64,000 nt of DNA from Paracidobacterium acidisoli (GTDB lineage: Bacteria > Acidobacteriota > Terriglobia > Terriglobales > Acidobacteriaceae). The DNA lies in assembly GCF_003428625.2 (NCBI RefSeq), contig NZ_QVQT02000002.1, positions 186,001 through 250,000 of the forward strand, in the 5' to 3' direction. Every line of letters begins with the position of its first letter. Positions within the stretch are counted from its first letter, which is position 1. This document shows, piece after piece, positions 50,803-60,617 of the stretch. The notes under the pieces are model-generated. The model was not told where the DNA came from. It made no database searches and saw only the letters and a list, made by a program, of their open reading frames with translations. A program made the translations under genes and the position numbers.

Positions 50803-53505
50803 CTACTCCGCGCGCAGGGCTTCGACGGGGTTGACCGACGCGGCGCGGCGGGCGGGCAGCCAGCTTGCGGAGAGCGCGGCGGTGGCGAGCAGTATGGCGA
50901 CGGCGGCGAGGGTGGCGATGTCCCAGGAGTGGACGCCGAAGAGCAGGCTGCGCATGAAGCCGGCAGCGGCGACGGCGCAGGCGAGGCCGATGACGATTCC
51001 GGCAAGAGTGAGCCAGGCGGCCTCTTTGAAGATGAGCCGGTAGACGGTCGCGCGCTGCGCGCCGAGAGCCATGCGCACGCCGATCTCGCGGGTGCGCTGG
51101 CTGACGGAGTAAGCGATGACGCCGTAGAGTCCGATGATGCTGAGCAGCAGGGCGAGCACGGCGAAGCCGCCGACCAGCCATGCGGAGGAGCGGTGCATGG
51201 TCGCGCTGGGCGAGTCGGCGATGCGGGCCTCCATGGTTATTTCGTCGGTGATGCCGAGGCCGGGATCGATGCGGCGCAGGGCAGCGGCCATAGCCGGCAG
51301 AATCGATGCGGGAGCCTGGGTGGTGCGCACCAGCACGTGGAAGTAGTTCTGCGGACGCTGGCGGAAGGGGGTGTACTCCGCGGGCCAGATTTCGCTGTCG
51401 AGCGAGCCTTCGCGGACATCGTCGACGACGCCGACGATGGTGCGCACCGTCTTCGGATCGAGGTCGCCGGCGGCGATTTTTTTTCCGATGGGGTCTTCGC
51501 CGGGGAAGTAGCTCTTCGCAAATGCCTGATTGATGAGGATGACGCGTGGTCTGGTGCTGTCGTCGGCGGCGGTGAAGAGGCGGCCGCGCAGCAGGCGCGC
51601 GTGCAGGGTGGTGAAGTAGCCGGCGCTGACGGTGCGGTCGTTGACTTCATTGTGCTCGCCGTGGAAGGGATGGCCGACGACGCGAATCCAGTCGGTGTTG
51701 CAGTTGCAGGTAACGACGGGCAGATCGGTGAGAGCAGCAGACTCGACGCCGGGAAGAACGGCCATGCGATCGACGACGGCGCGATCGAGGGCGGCGGACT
51801 GCGTGTTCTTTGGATACGCGGCGTCGGAGGCGGCGACGGTGAGCATGGCGAGATGGTCGGGCTGGAAGTTGAGGTCGACGTGCAGCAGGCGGTAGAAGCT
51901 GCGACCGAGAAGACCGGCTCCGGTAAGCAGGACGACGGCGACGGCCAGCTCGACGATGACGAGGTTCGATCCAAAATGCCGCCAGAGCGTGCTTCCGGCT
52001 CCGCGAGTGCCTTCGGCGAGATCGTCACGCAGACTGGTACGCGGCTGTATAGGGAGAGAAAGCAGGCGCCCGAACCACGCTCCGACTCGTAACAGGCGCA
52101 GCATGGGCGTGACCGAGAAGAGCAGCAGCGCGAGCAGGGCAACGGCGGCGGTGAAGGCGAGCGCGTGCCGGTTGAGGGTGAGGCCCTGCAGATACGGCAT
52201 GTTGTCGAGGGTGTCTTTGGGAATGAGCCGAAGCAGGAGCTGCATGATGAGAGATGCGGCTGCCAGGCCGAGAAGGGTCGCGCAGGCGATGAGGGCAAAG
52301 GCCTCGGTGATGAACTGGCGTGCGAGTCGCGCAGATGAGGCTCCGAGTGCGCCGCGGACGGCGATCTCGCGGCGGCGGCTTTCGGAGCGCAGCAGCAGCA
52401 GGCTGGAGACATTGACGCAGGCGATGAGGAGCAGCAGTCCCGCGCCGCAGAGCAGAGTGAGCAGAACAGGACGGATATCGCCGACGATGGATTCACGCAG
52501 CGGGCGGATGCTGGCTCCCTGATCGCGGTTGGAGGCGGGATACTGCTTTTCGAGCTGCGCAGCGATGGCCTTCATGTTGGCGCTGGCGGACGAGAGCGTG
52601 ACGCCGTCGCGCAGACGGGCCATGCCGTCAAGGAAGTGACAGATGCGCCTCGGAGCGCAGCCTTTGTCGGGCTGGACGGTCACCCAGTAATCGACGCGGC
52701 CGCGGCGGGCAAACTGAAAATCGCGCGGCATGACGCCGATGATGGTGTGCGGAACTCCGCTGAGGGTGACGGAGCGGCCGATGATATCGCGGCGGCCTCC
52801 GAACCAGGATTGCCAGGCACTATAGCTGAGGACGACGTTACGCGGCGCTCCCACGGCGTCTTCGCCGTCGCGGAAGCCGCGGCCGAGCATGGGCGGCACA
52901 CCGAGGGTGCGGAAGAAGCCGGCGCTGACAGTGAGACCGGGCACGGGCTGGACGCCCGCAGGCATCTCGATCAGCGAGCTGGAGCCGCCCCAGACATCGA
53001 GCGAGCGGAAGGAGGTATTCAGGCGCTTCCAGTCCACGTAATCGGGCCAGGAGAGCGAACCGTGCGGAAAGTTGAGAGCGCTTTCGTTGACGGCAACGAG
53101 TGTGTTGGGACTGGGGTAAGGCAGCGGACGGACCAAAGCTGCATCGACGAAGGCAAAGATGGACACGCTGGCGCAGATGCCGAGAGCCAGCGTGAGGATT
53201 GCGGTCGCGGCGAAGCCGGGGTTCTTTGCAAGTTGGCGCACGGAGAAGCGGAGATCGTGCAGGAAGGTTTCAAGGAGCGGCAGCGTGGCGCGCTCGTGGT
53301 ACGCCTGCTTTGTCTGCTCGATGCCGCCGAGGCGGAGGATTGCCTGGCGACGCGCTTCCTCTTCCGACATGCCGGCGCGAAGGTTGTCCTCGATGTGCAT
53401 CTGCAGATGAGCTTCCAGCTCGGCGGCAAGATCGCTCTCGCGCCGCGAATGCCCGGTGGCGAAGAGACCGCGGAAGCGGAGCATCCATGCGCGAAGGCGC
53501 TTCAC
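50803..53505 (-). CDS. ADOP-type orphan ABC permease (MacB/FtsX-like)
   Basis: 900-residue permease of the acidobacterial duplicated orphan permease (ADOP) type: an N-terminal helical segment (ESDLAAELEAHLQMHIEDNL, ARRQAILRLGGIEQTKQAYH), then MacB_PCD periplasmic and FtsX domains in duplicate, with transmembrane helices at about 90-115, near 360-380 and in the second half, and no ATPase domain. These proteins are typically partnered with PadR regulators, as here. Start GTG 53505 overlaps the padR stop as GTGA, with GGAGGAGG upstream; a longer frame to 53649 is an overlap artefact. Function is not established; peptide or lipid efflux is a guess. Confidence 0.93.
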   Translation of the reverse strand: MKRLRAWMLRFRGLFATGHSRRESDLAAELEAHLQMHIEDNLRAGMSEEEARRQAILRLGGIEQTKQAYHERATLPLLETFLHDLRFSVRQLAKNPGFAATAILTLALGICASVSIFAFVDAALVRPLPYPSPNTLVAVNESALNFPHGSLSWPDYVDWKRLNTSFRSLDVWGGSSSLIEMPAGVQPVPGLTVSAGFFRTLGVPPMLGRGFRDGEDAVGAPRNVVLSYSAWQSWFGGRRDIIGRSVTLSGVPHTIIGVMPRDFQFARRGRVDYWVTVQPDKGCAPRRICHFLDGMARLRDGVTLSSASANMKAIAAQLEKQYPASNRDQGASIRPLRESIVGDIRPVLLTLLCGAGLLLLIACVNVSSLLLLRSESRRREIAVRGALGASSARLARQFITEAFALIACATLLGLAAASLIMQLLLRLIPKDTLDNMPYLQGLTLNRHALAFTAAVALLALLLFSVTPMLRLLRVGAWFGRLLSLPIQPRTSLRDDLAEGTRGAGSTLWRHFGSNLVIVELAVAVVLLTGAGLLGRSFYRLLHVDLNFQPDHLAMLTVAASDAAYPKNTQSAALDRAVVDRMAVLPGVESAALTDLPVVTCNCNTDWIRVVGHPFHGEHNEVNDRTVSAGYFTTLHARLLRGRLFTAADDSTRPRVILINQAFAKSYFPGEDPIGKKIAAGDLDPKTVRTIVGVVDDVREGSLDSEIWPAEYTPFRQRPQNYFHVLVRTTQAPASILPAMAAALRRIDPGLGITDEITMEARIADSPSATMHRSSAWLVGGFAVLALLLSIIGLYGVIAYSVSQRTREIGVRMALGAQRATVYRLIFKEAAWLTLAGIVIGLACAVAAAGFMRSLLFGVHSWDIATLAAVAILLATAALSASWLPARRAASVNPVEALRAE

Positions 53506-53846
53506 AGCGCCTCCTCCGACGGAGCGAGAAAGCGGGCGAGGATGGCGGTGGTCTGCTCCCAGTTGCGGGCTTCCTTTGCAAGCTGTCTGCGGCCGGACTT
53601 CGTGAGGCGGTAGAACTTTGCGCGGCGGTTGTTGTCGGAGACGCCCCATGCCGAGGCGATGGAGCCCTCCTGCTCGAGCTTGAGCAGCGCGGGATAGAGC
53701 GTGCCGTAGTTCAGCGAGAGCAGGTCGCCGCTGGTCTGCTCGATGCGGCGGGCGATGCCGTAGCCGTGCAGAGGGCCGAGCGCTTCGAGGGTCTTAAGGA
53801 CCATCAGGGCGAGCGTGCCCTGCGGGATGTCCGCTTTACCGCTCAT
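53502..53846 (-). CDS. PadR-family transcriptional regulator
   Basis: 114-residue PadR regulator, short (PadR-s1) form: PQGTLALMVLKTLEALGPLH, YGIARRIEQTSGDLLSLNYG, TLYPALLKLEQEGSIASAWG and AKFYRLTKSGRRQLAKEARN. ATG 53846 is preceded by GGAGAAG. It overlaps the ADOP permease start and is presumably autoregulatory for the pair; a CCATAGG inverted repeat lies upstream. Confidence 0.94.
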   Translation of the reverse strand: MSGKADIPQGTLALMVLKTLEALGPLHGYGIARRIEQTSGDLLSLNYGTLYPALLKLEQEGSIASAWGVSDNNRRAKFYRLTKSGRRQLAKEARNWEQTTAILARFLAPSEEAL

Positions 53847-53906
53847 CGTTCTTCTCCGTTCTCCCTTTTTTCTGCTCTGGCCTCTTCTTTTTCTCCTCTG
53901 GGTATG

Positions 53907-53938
53907 CCATAGGGAAGAGGATCGCACGATACCTATGG
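53907..53938. promoter_or_regulatory. Inverted repeat upstream of padR, operator candidate
   Basis: CCATAGG (53907-53913) and CCTATGG (53932-53938), perfect seven-base inverted arms separated by 18 bases, centred about 77 bases upstream of padR ATG. It is the only clear dyad in the padR leader. Confidence 0.45.
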
Positions 53939-54072
53939 GAAAGCAAGAGGAAAGCAGCGCATGGGAACCGGATGCCGCGAGCGGAGGTCGATCGGGGAGC
54001 GGGGAGGAGGGAGGGACTTTTGCGGACCGGAGCATGCTCCGGCCCGCAGAGGGATAGTCGGGACAGCGAGTT

Positions 54073-56169
54073 TTACGCGCGGGGTTTGCCGATGGCGGGA
54101 TCGGTCATGCTGTCTCGTCCGGTTTCGACGTGACCGGCGAGCTGCCGGCGGAAGGTGCTGTCGGAATCGGATTCGACGATGAGGTCGTACCAGCCGTAGT
54201 GCGTTGCGAGCGCCCAGGACTGCACGAAGCTGGTGCCGGGATGGAGCGTACGCCGGATGGCCTCTCCGGAATAGGCATCGGTGATGGTGACGGGCGTGGT
54301 GTGCTGCCCGCGGTTCCGGATTTCGAGAGCGATGCCGCAGCCGCTGCGATCGTAGACGGCCTCAACCTCGAGATCGGCCTTGCCGCTGCCTGAAACGCTG
54401 CCGCGGAAGGCGCGGAGGAAGCCGTTCGGACCATAGACGGAGAGATCGTATTCGGTCTGACCGCCGGTGACGGGCCAGCTGTCCTGCACACTGGTGCCGG
54501 GGCTGACGGTGTAGGTCCAGGGGCCGGCATCGCCGCTGCCGGAGCGTACATGGAAGACGGCGGCCGCTGTGCCGGAGTTGCGGAAATCGAGGGTGAGGAC
54601 GCCGCTGGTGAAGCCGGCGTTGCCGTGGACGTGAAGCTCGTAGGGCAGAGCGCGCGCGGGACGCGTGCCCTGTTCCTGCGCGGGCAGAGCCTGATCGGTG
54701 GGAGGAACCGGCACGTAGTCGGGATGGCGCTCGTTATCGGGCGGGATGTAGGCGGTGGTGCTCGGCAAAGGCACGCTTGCGTCGTTGGGGTTGGTGAAGT
54801 TGAAGGCGGAGGTGAGGTCTCCGGTAACGGCGCGGCGCCACTTCGTGATGTTCGTCTCCGCGAAGCCCCGCTGCACGAGGCCGAAGCGCTCTTCGACGAA
54901 GCGGATCAGCGAGGTGTGATCGAAGACCTGGGAGTTGATCCATCCGCCCTTGCTCCACGGCGAAATGACGACCATGGGCACGCGCACGCCGAGACCGTAG
55001 GGACCGGCGGGGTATTCGGAGTCGCCGGGGAAGATCTCGTTCGTGATGTCGACGGTGGAGATGCCTTCGGCTCGCGTCTGCGGCGGCGTAGGCGGAATGG
55101 CGTGATCGAAGAAGCCGTCGTTCTCGTCGTACATGAGGAAGAAGACGGTCTTGCTCCAGACATCGGGGTTTTCGGTGAGCGCGTCGAGGATCTGCGAGAC
55201 ATACCAGGCGCCATAGTTGGCGGGCCAGTTGGGGTGCTCGGTGTAGGCCTCGGGCGCGACGACCCAGGAGACCTGGGGCAGATTGCCGCTGCGGATGTCC
55301 TGGCGGAAGAGATCGAAGAGCGTTCCGGAGACGGCGATATCGGTGCCGACCTTTGCGCCGTTGGCGAGCGGGCTGCCGGGCTGCGCGTTCTGGTACTGGT
55401 GGAAGTAGAGCAGCGAGTTATCGCCGTAGTTGCCGATGTAGGCGTCCTCGCTGGTCCAGCCCCAGAACTCGCTGGCATTCAGTCCGAGGCCCACGTCCTG
55501 ATAGATCTTCCAGGAGACGCCGGCCTTTTCGAGGATCTCGGGGAAGGTCGACCAGTCGTAGCCGGCCTCGGCGTTGTCGATGACGGGTCCGCCGCCCTGT
55601 CCGTCGTTGCCAACCCAGCCGGTCCACATGTGATAGCGGTTGGGATCGGTGGGACCGAGGAGCGAGCAGTGGTAGGCATCGCACACGGTGAAGGCGTCGG
55701 CGAGTGCGTAGTGGAAGGGGATGTCGCTGCGGGTGAGGTGCGCCATGGAGGTGGTGCCCTTTTGCGGCACCCACTGATCGTGCTTTCCCTCATCCCAGGC
55801 AGCGTGCGTGGTGGTCCAGTCGTGGGCGAGATCCTGGATGAACTGCAGGCCGAGGCTGGGCGCTCCGGGATGGAAGGGCAGCACATAGCCGTCGGGGTTT
55901 GCGGGATCGGGCTGATACCAGACGGACTGGCCGGAGGGCAGGCGGACGGTGCGCGGGTCGCCGAAGCCGCGGACGCCGCGGAGGGTGCCGAAGTAGTGAT
56001 CGAAGGAGCGGTTCTCCTGCATCATGAAGACGATGTGCTGCACGTCGTCGATGGTTCCGGTCTGATGGTGGGCGGGAATCTGCAGCGCGCGGCTGATGCT
56101 GGCGGGAAAGGCTGCAGAGAGTGCGCCGGTGGTGAGGAGCTTCAGGAAGGAACGGCGGTCGGTAGACAT
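54073..56169 (-). CDS. Phosphocholine-type phospholipase C (Tat-exported)
   Basis: 698-residue acid phosphatase/PlcC superfamily enzyme that hydrolyses phospholipid headgroups. The Tat signal is STDRRSFLKLLTTGALSAAF. The catalytic start is IVFMMQENRSFDHYFGTLRG, followed by AYHCSLLGPTDPNRYHMWTG, LMYDENDGFFDHAIPP and the GVRVPMVVISPWSKGGWINS block with DHTSLIRFVEERFG. Two C-terminal DUF756 beta domains follow (about 500-590 and 600-680). It is transcribed alone; a TACAGT element five bases before its ATG may again mark a leaderless start. Confidence 0.93.
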   Translation of the reverse strand: MSTDRRSFLKLLTTGALSAAFPASISRALQIPAHHQTGTIDDVQHIVFMMQENRSFDHYFGTLRGVRGFGDPRTVRLPSGQSVWYQPDPANPDGYVLPFHPGAPSLGLQFIQDLAHDWTTTHAAWDEGKHDQWVPQKGTTSMAHLTRSDIPFHYALADAFTVCDAYHCSLLGPTDPNRYHMWTGWVGNDGQGGGPVIDNAEAGYDWSTFPEILEKAGVSWKIYQDVGLGLNASEFWGWTSEDAYIGNYGDNSLLYFHQYQNAQPGSPLANGAKVGTDIAVSGTLFDLFRQDIRSGNLPQVSWVVAPEAYTEHPNWPANYGAWYVSQILDALTENPDVWSKTVFFLMYDENDGFFDHAIPPTPPQTRAEGISTVDITNEIFPGDSEYPAGPYGLGVRVPMVVISPWSKGGWINSQVFDHTSLIRFVEERFGLVQRGFAETNITKWRRAVTGDLTSAFNFTNPNDASVPLPSTTAYIPPDNERHPDYVPVPPTDQALPAQEQGTRPARALPYELHVHGNAGFTSGVLTLDFRNSGTAAAVFHVRSGSGDAGPWTYTVSPGTSVQDSWPVTGGQTEYDLSVYGPNGFLRAFRGSVSGSGKADLEVEAVYDRSGCGIALEIRNRGQHTTPVTITDAYSGEAIRRTLHPGTSFVQSWALATHYGWYDLIVESDSDSTFRRQLAGHVETGRDSMTDPAIGKPRA

Positions 56170-56174
56170 AGGGG

Positions 56175-56180
56175 ACTGTA
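56175..56180 (-). promoter_or_regulatory. Putative -10 element, leaderless start of the phospholipase C gene
   Basis: On the minus strand TACAGT is followed after five bases by ATG 56169. There is no Shine-Dalgarno sequence between. Confidence 0.4.
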
Positions 56181-56365
56181 CCTCACGAAAAAAGGTTCGC
56201 GACGGATCGCCCGGTCGACGCTATGCGCGGGTTGTTGCGGTGATGTGACGGAGGCGTTGTATTTTCATGACTCGCCCGGGGTGCGGGGCAGGCTGGCGGA
56301 GGGAGCGGCGAGCAGAAGCTGTTGAAAACACAGCGGCGCAGGACGGCCTCCGCATGACGACGCGA

Positions 56366-56371
56366 TACTCT
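56366..56371 (+). promoter_or_regulatory. Putative -10 element deciding the priA start
   Basis: TACTCT followed after six bases by GTG 56378, in the same geometry as the rapZ and Dabb starts. It falls inside the longer reading frame from ATG 56354 and favours the GTG. Confidence 0.35.
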
Positions 56372-56377
56372 GGGAAG

Positions 56378-58894
56378 GTGCCTGGGTTTTGCGATGTCGC
56401 GCTGCCGGTTCCGCTGGATCGTGCGTTTACCTACGCGCTGCCCCCTGCGCTCCAGGCGCAGGCGCCTCCGGTGGGCGGGCGCGTACTGGTTCCGTTTCGC
56501 AATGAAAAACTGATGGGGATTGTGGTGCGGGTGCATGATGAGCCACCGCAGCGCACCGGCTCGCCGGGAGACGCGAAGGATGCGGCGCCGGTGGAGGTGA
56601 AGACGGTCCTCAGCGTTCTGGATGAGGAGCCGGTGCTGTCAGAGCAGCTGATGGAGCTGGCACAGTGGACGGCGCAGTACTACATCGCTCCGGTGGGCGA
56701 GGTGCTGCGGGCGATGCTGCCGCTGATGAGCGAGGTCAGGCGGCAGGTGCTGTATCGGATTGCGGATGCGGGGCGGCAGGCGCTGTTCGAGGGCGCGCAG
56801 ATGGGGTCGTCGCGGCGTTCGAAGCTTTCTCCCGAAGAACAGGACAAGGAGTATGCGGTTCTGAACTATCTGGAGGCCGGGGATGCGGTGCGCGCGGCGA
56901 AGCTGCGGTCGGCGACGGGGGCGAGTCCTGCGCTGCTGAACGGGATGGTGCGCAAAAAGTGGATTGTGCGCGAGACGTCGGCGGAGCAGCGAGATGCGCG
57001 AAGGACGGTTCGATACGCCGTGCTGGTTGATGATGCGCGGCTGCCGAAGCTGAATGAGAATCAGACGGCGATCCTGGCGGAGCTGGCGGGAGCGGGCGGT
57101 GCGCTTCCGGTGGCGGAGCTGCGGAGGCTGGAGGTTCCGGCGTCCACCTTAACGACCTTAGTCAAGCGGGAGCTGGTGCGGATCGAGGAGCGGGCGGCGG
57201 AGTTTCATCTGAGCGGGCTGCGGGATGTGTCGAAGTATGGGCATGTGCTGAATGCAGCGCAGCAAAAAGCACTGGACGCGATTACAGGCGCGATGGAGGC
57301 CGGTGAGTTTCGGCCTTATCTGCTGCATGGCGTGACGGGGTCGGGGAAAACCGCTGTCTATTTAGCCGCGATGCGGCGGACGCTCGATGCGGGGAAGGCC
57401 GCGATCCTGCTGGTTCCGGAGATTGGGTTGACGCCGGCGATGGCGGCGCAGCTGCATCATGCATTCGGGACGGAGGTCGCGCTGCTGCACTCGCAGCTGA
57501 CGCCCGAGGAGCGATCGGAGCAGTGGCACCGCATTCGTCGCGGCGAGGCGCGGGTGGTGGTGGGGACGCGATCGGCGGTGTTTGCTCCGGTGGAGAAGCT
57601 GGGGCTGATCGTAGTCGATGAGGAGCACGATTCGAGCTATAAGCAGGAGTCGATGCCGCGGTATCACGCGCGTGATGTAGCGGTGGTGCGGGCGAAGCTG
57701 GCGGGGGCGACGGTGGTGCTGGGGTCGGCGACTCCTTCTTTGGAGACGTGGCATAACGGCGAGTTGGGCAAGTATGCGCGGATCGAGATGCACGAGCGGG
57801 TGAATGCGCGTTCGCTGCCGGCGGTGGAGCTGGTGGACATGCGGCGCGAGTTTCAGGAGACGGGGCAGGAGCATCTGTTTGCGCGCAAGCTGATGGAAGA
57901 GACGCAGGCGACGCTGGATCGCGGCGAGCAGGCGATTATTCTGCTCAATCGGCGCGGGTATTCGTTTGTGGTGATGTGCCGGGCGTGCGGCGACAAGCTG
58001 GAGTGCGAGAACTGCTCGATTGCGCTGACGTATCACAAGCCGGTTCCGTCGGATGACGATCATGCGCATGTGGGGCAGCGGCTGGAATGTCACTATTGCG
58101 GTTACAAAAGGACGGTTCCGAAGACGTGTCCGAAGTGCGACAGCGAGCACTTGTACTTTCTGGGCGCGGGGTCGCAGCAGGGCGAGGAGCGGCTGCAGGA
58201 GATTTTTCCCGGCGCGCGAATTGGGCGCATGGATCGCGATACCGTTCGCGGGCGGTCAGACATGGAGCGGCTGCTGATGCGGCTGCATTCGGGCGAGATC
58301 AATCTGCTGGTGGGGACGCAGATGATCGCGAAGGGGCATGACATTCATGGCGTCACGCTGGTTGGCGTTGTCGGGTGCGATCATGCGCTGGGGCTGCCGG
58401 ATTTTCGCGCAGCGGAGCGGGTCTTTCAGCTGCTGACGCAGGTGTCGGGGCGAGCGGGTCGCGGCGAGCTGCCGGGCAAGGTGATTGTGCAGACGTATCA
58501 TCCGGACCACTACGCGATTGAGTTTGCGGCGAAGCACGACTATCACGGATTTGTGCAGAAGGAGCTGCGGTTTCGGCGCTTCATGCACTATCCGCCGTTT
58601 GCGCCGCTGGCGAATGTGATTGTGCAGAGCCAGCACTTTGAAGAGGCGGCGGGATGGGCGGCGGCGCTGGGACGGTGGTTCCAGGAGACGACGCTGCCGG
58701 GTGTGCGGGTGCTGGGTCCGGCGACGGCTCCGCTGGCGAAGGTGAAGCGGATTTACCGGTTTCACCTGGTGGTGAAGGCGGAGAAGCGGCAGGCACTGCA
58801 GAAGGCGCTAAGGGCGGCACTGGCGCATGCGGAGCGCGCGGGGATTCCGCGAGGAAACATTGTGGTGGATGTGGATGCAGTGAGCCTGATGTGA
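56378..58894 (+). CDS. priA: Primosomal helicase PriA
   Basis: 838-residue replication-restart helicase that reloads DnaB at stalled forks. From GTG 56378 the protein begins VPGFCDVALPVPLDRAFTYA, which is the normal PriA N-terminus; ATG 56354 and more distant starts add residues outside the family. Walker A GVTGSGKTAVY (about 318), Walker B DEEH (about 414, IVVDEEHDSSYKQESMPRYH in pieces), zinc-binding cysteines in MCRACGDKLECENC and ECHYCGYKRTVPKTCPKC, and the QMIAKGHDIHGVTLVGVVGC motif V region are intact. It is divergent from the phospholipase gene. Confidence 0.95.
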   Translation: MPGFCDVALPVPLDRAFTYALPPALQAQAPPVGGRVLVPFRNEKLMGIVVRVHDEPPQRTGSPGDAKDAAPVEVKTVLSVLDEEPVLSEQLMELAQWTAQYYIAPVGEVLRAMLPLMSEVRRQVLYRIADAGRQALFEGAQMGSSRRSKLSPEEQDKEYAVLNYLEAGDAVRAAKLRSATGASPALLNGMVRKKWIVRETSAEQRDARRTVRYAVLVDDARLPKLNENQTAILAELAGAGGALPVAELRRLEVPASTLTTLVKRELVRIEERAAEFHLSGLRDVSKYGHVLNAAQQKALDAITGAMEAGEFRPYLLHGVTGSGKTAVYLAAMRRTLDAGKAAILLVPEIGLTPAMAAQLHHAFGTEVALLHSQLTPEERSEQWHRIRRGEARVVVGTRSAVFAPVEKLGLIVVDEEHDSSYKQESMPRYHARDVAVVRAKLAGATVVLGSATPSLETWHNGELGKYARIEMHERVNARSLPAVELVDMRREFQETGQEHLFARKLMEETQATLDRGEQAIILLNRRGYSFVVMCRACGDKLECENCSIALTYHKPVPSDDDHAHVGQRLECHYCGYKRTVPKTCPKCDSEHLYFLGAGSQQGEERLQEIFPGARIGRMDRDTVRGRSDMERLLMRLHSGEINLLVGTQMIAKGHDIHGVTLVGVVGCDHALGLPDFRAAERVFQLLTQVSGRAGRGELPGKVIVQTYHPDHYAIEFAAKHDYHGFVQKELRFRRFMHYPPFAPLANVIVQSQHFEEAAGWAAALGRWFQETTLPGVRVLGPATAPLAKVKRIYRFHLVVKAEKRQALQKALRAALAHAERAGIPRGNIVVDVDAVSLM

Positions 58895-58978
58895 GGTACA
58901 GGGCGCAGGTCACAGGGCGCAGGGCACAGAAAGAGTTCCCTGCACGCGGACAGACAATTCAATCGCGATAAGAACCAG

Positions 58979-60388
58979 CTATACCCCGTGACTCCCTGCG
59001 CTCTGCAGCTTCTCGAGCACCGCGCCGGCCATTTGCGAGACGCTTCCCGCGCCCAGCGTCAGGATCACATCGCCGTCCTCAGCCCGCTCCACCACGCGCC
59101 CAATCGCCTCAGCCGGAGACGCGGCGTACTCCACGCCATCGCGTCCGATCGCAGCCACCAGAGCCTGCGCCGTCACACCCGCAATCGGCTCCTCGCTTGC
59201 TGCATAGATGTCCAGCATCTCGACCGTCGACGCGTCGTCGAAGGCCTGCGTGAACTCCGTCATCAGATCGCGCGTGCGGGAATAGCGGTGCGGCTGAAAG
59301 ATGACGTGCACGCGCCGGTAGCCGCAGTCTTTCGCCGCGCGCAGCGTCGCGCGAATCTCCGTGGGATGATGCCCGTAGTCGTCGATCACCGTCACGCCGC
59401 GCACGCATCCCTTCACCTGGAAGCGCCGGTCGACGCCGCGGAACGAGCGCAGTCCCTCGACCATCGCGGCCGCGGTCATCTCGAGCTGCGCGCCAATCGC
59501 TACCGCCGCCGTCGCATTCAGCACATTGTGCAGGCCCGGCACGTGCAGCTCGAACGGCCCCAGAACCTGCCCGCCCGCCACCACTTCAAAGCGCGACCGG
59601 ATCACCGGCCCCTCTGTGGAAGCCACGGTAATCGGCGGCGCCGGCAGCATGCGCAGCACGAAGTCCGCCTTCGGCGAAGTGCCGTAGGTAAACACCCGCC
59701 GCCGCACGCGCGGCAGAATCTCCGCCAGCAGCGCGTTGTCCACGCAGGCCACGCACGCTCCGTAAAAGGGCACGCGGTCCATGAACTCGATAAAGGCCTC
59801 TTCCACGTCGGCCATGTCGCGATAGCAGTCCATGTGCTCGCGATCCAGATTCGTCACTACGCCCAGAATCGGCGACAGCTTCAGAAAGGAGCGGTCGCTC
59901 TCGTCAGCCTCCGCCACCAGGTACTGCGACTTCCCCAGCCGCGCATTCGATCCCAGCGCGTCCACGCGGCCGCCCACCACCACCGTGGGGTCCAGCCCAC
60001 CGGCAGCCAGCACCGCCGCAATCATTGAGGTCGTCGTCGTCTTGCCGTGCATGCCCGCAACGGCGATGCCGTACTTCAGACGCATCAGCTCCGCCAGCAT
60101 CTCCGCGCGCTGAATCACCGGGATGCGCCGCGCCCGCGCCTCAATCACTTCCGGGTTGCGCTCGTTCACCGCCGAGCTGGCGACGACGACGCCCGAACCG
60201 ACCACATTCGCCGCCGCATGGCCCTCAAAGACCGTCGCGCCCAGCACAGCCAGCCGCTCCGTCACCGCCGAGCGGCGCAGATCCGACCCCGAGACCGCAT
60301 AGCCAAGATTGAGCAGAATCTCGGCGATCCCGCTCATGCCGATCCCGCCGATTCCGATGAAATGAACGCGTTGTGCTTTGGCAAACAT
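58979..60388 (-). CDS. murC: UDP-N-acetylmuramate--L-alanine ligase
   Basis: 469-residue cytoplasmic ligase adding the first amino acid of the peptidoglycan stem. The N-terminal [20 protein letters not shown], the P-loop [31 protein letters not shown] and [20 protein letters not shown] with [12 protein letters not shown] are diagnostic. Normally it lies next to murG; here the two are separated by two plus-strand genes. Codons are very GC-rich. The leader has TAGAGT at 60409-60414 (minus strand) as a possible -10. Confidence 0.98.
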   Translation of the reverse strand: MFAKAQRVHFIGIGGIGMSGIAEILLNLGYAVSGSDLRRSAVTERLAVLGATVFEGHAAANVVGSGVVVASSAVNERNPEVIEARARRIPVIQRAEMLAELMRLKYGIAVAGMHGKTTTTSMIAAVLAAGGLDPTVVVGGRVDALGSNARLGKSQYLVAEADESDRSFLKLSPILGVVTNLDREHMDCYRDMADVEEAFIEFMDRVPFYGACVACVDNALLAEILPRVRRRVFTYGTSPKADFVLRMLPAPPITVASTEGPVIRSRFEVVAGGQVLGPFELHVPGLHNVLNATAAVAIGAQLEMTAAAMVEGLRSFRGVDRRFQVKGCVRGVTVIDDYGHHPTEIRATLRAAKDCGYRRVHVIFQPHRYSRTRDLMTEFTQAFDDASTVEMLDIYAASEEPIAGVTAQALVAAIGRDGVEYAASPAEAIGRVVERAEDGDVILTLGAGSVSQMAGAVLEKLQSAGSHGV

Positions 60389-60617
60389 CTTTTTAAAGAG
60401 CCTTCGTTACTCTATCAGCGCCGCCTGCATCGAATGAAACACGATGCGGAATGAATGCGAAAAGTCGCGAAATTCGCGGCCGGCGCAGCGAAATAAATCT
60501 CCGCAACAATTCGCGAAAGCCGCTGTTCACACACGCAGAGACGGTTCGGTGAAAGAAGCCGGACGAGGGCTCCAGGGCGTTGAGAGAAGTTCAAGGCCGG
60601 AGCCAGGAGGTCTCGCG

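Noticed and set aside
54550..56325. 591-codon plus-strand frame opposite the phospholipase C gene
   Set aside because: A Gly/Val/Glu/Asp-rich antisense shadow; the minus-strand protein has a Tat signal and complete catalytic motifs.
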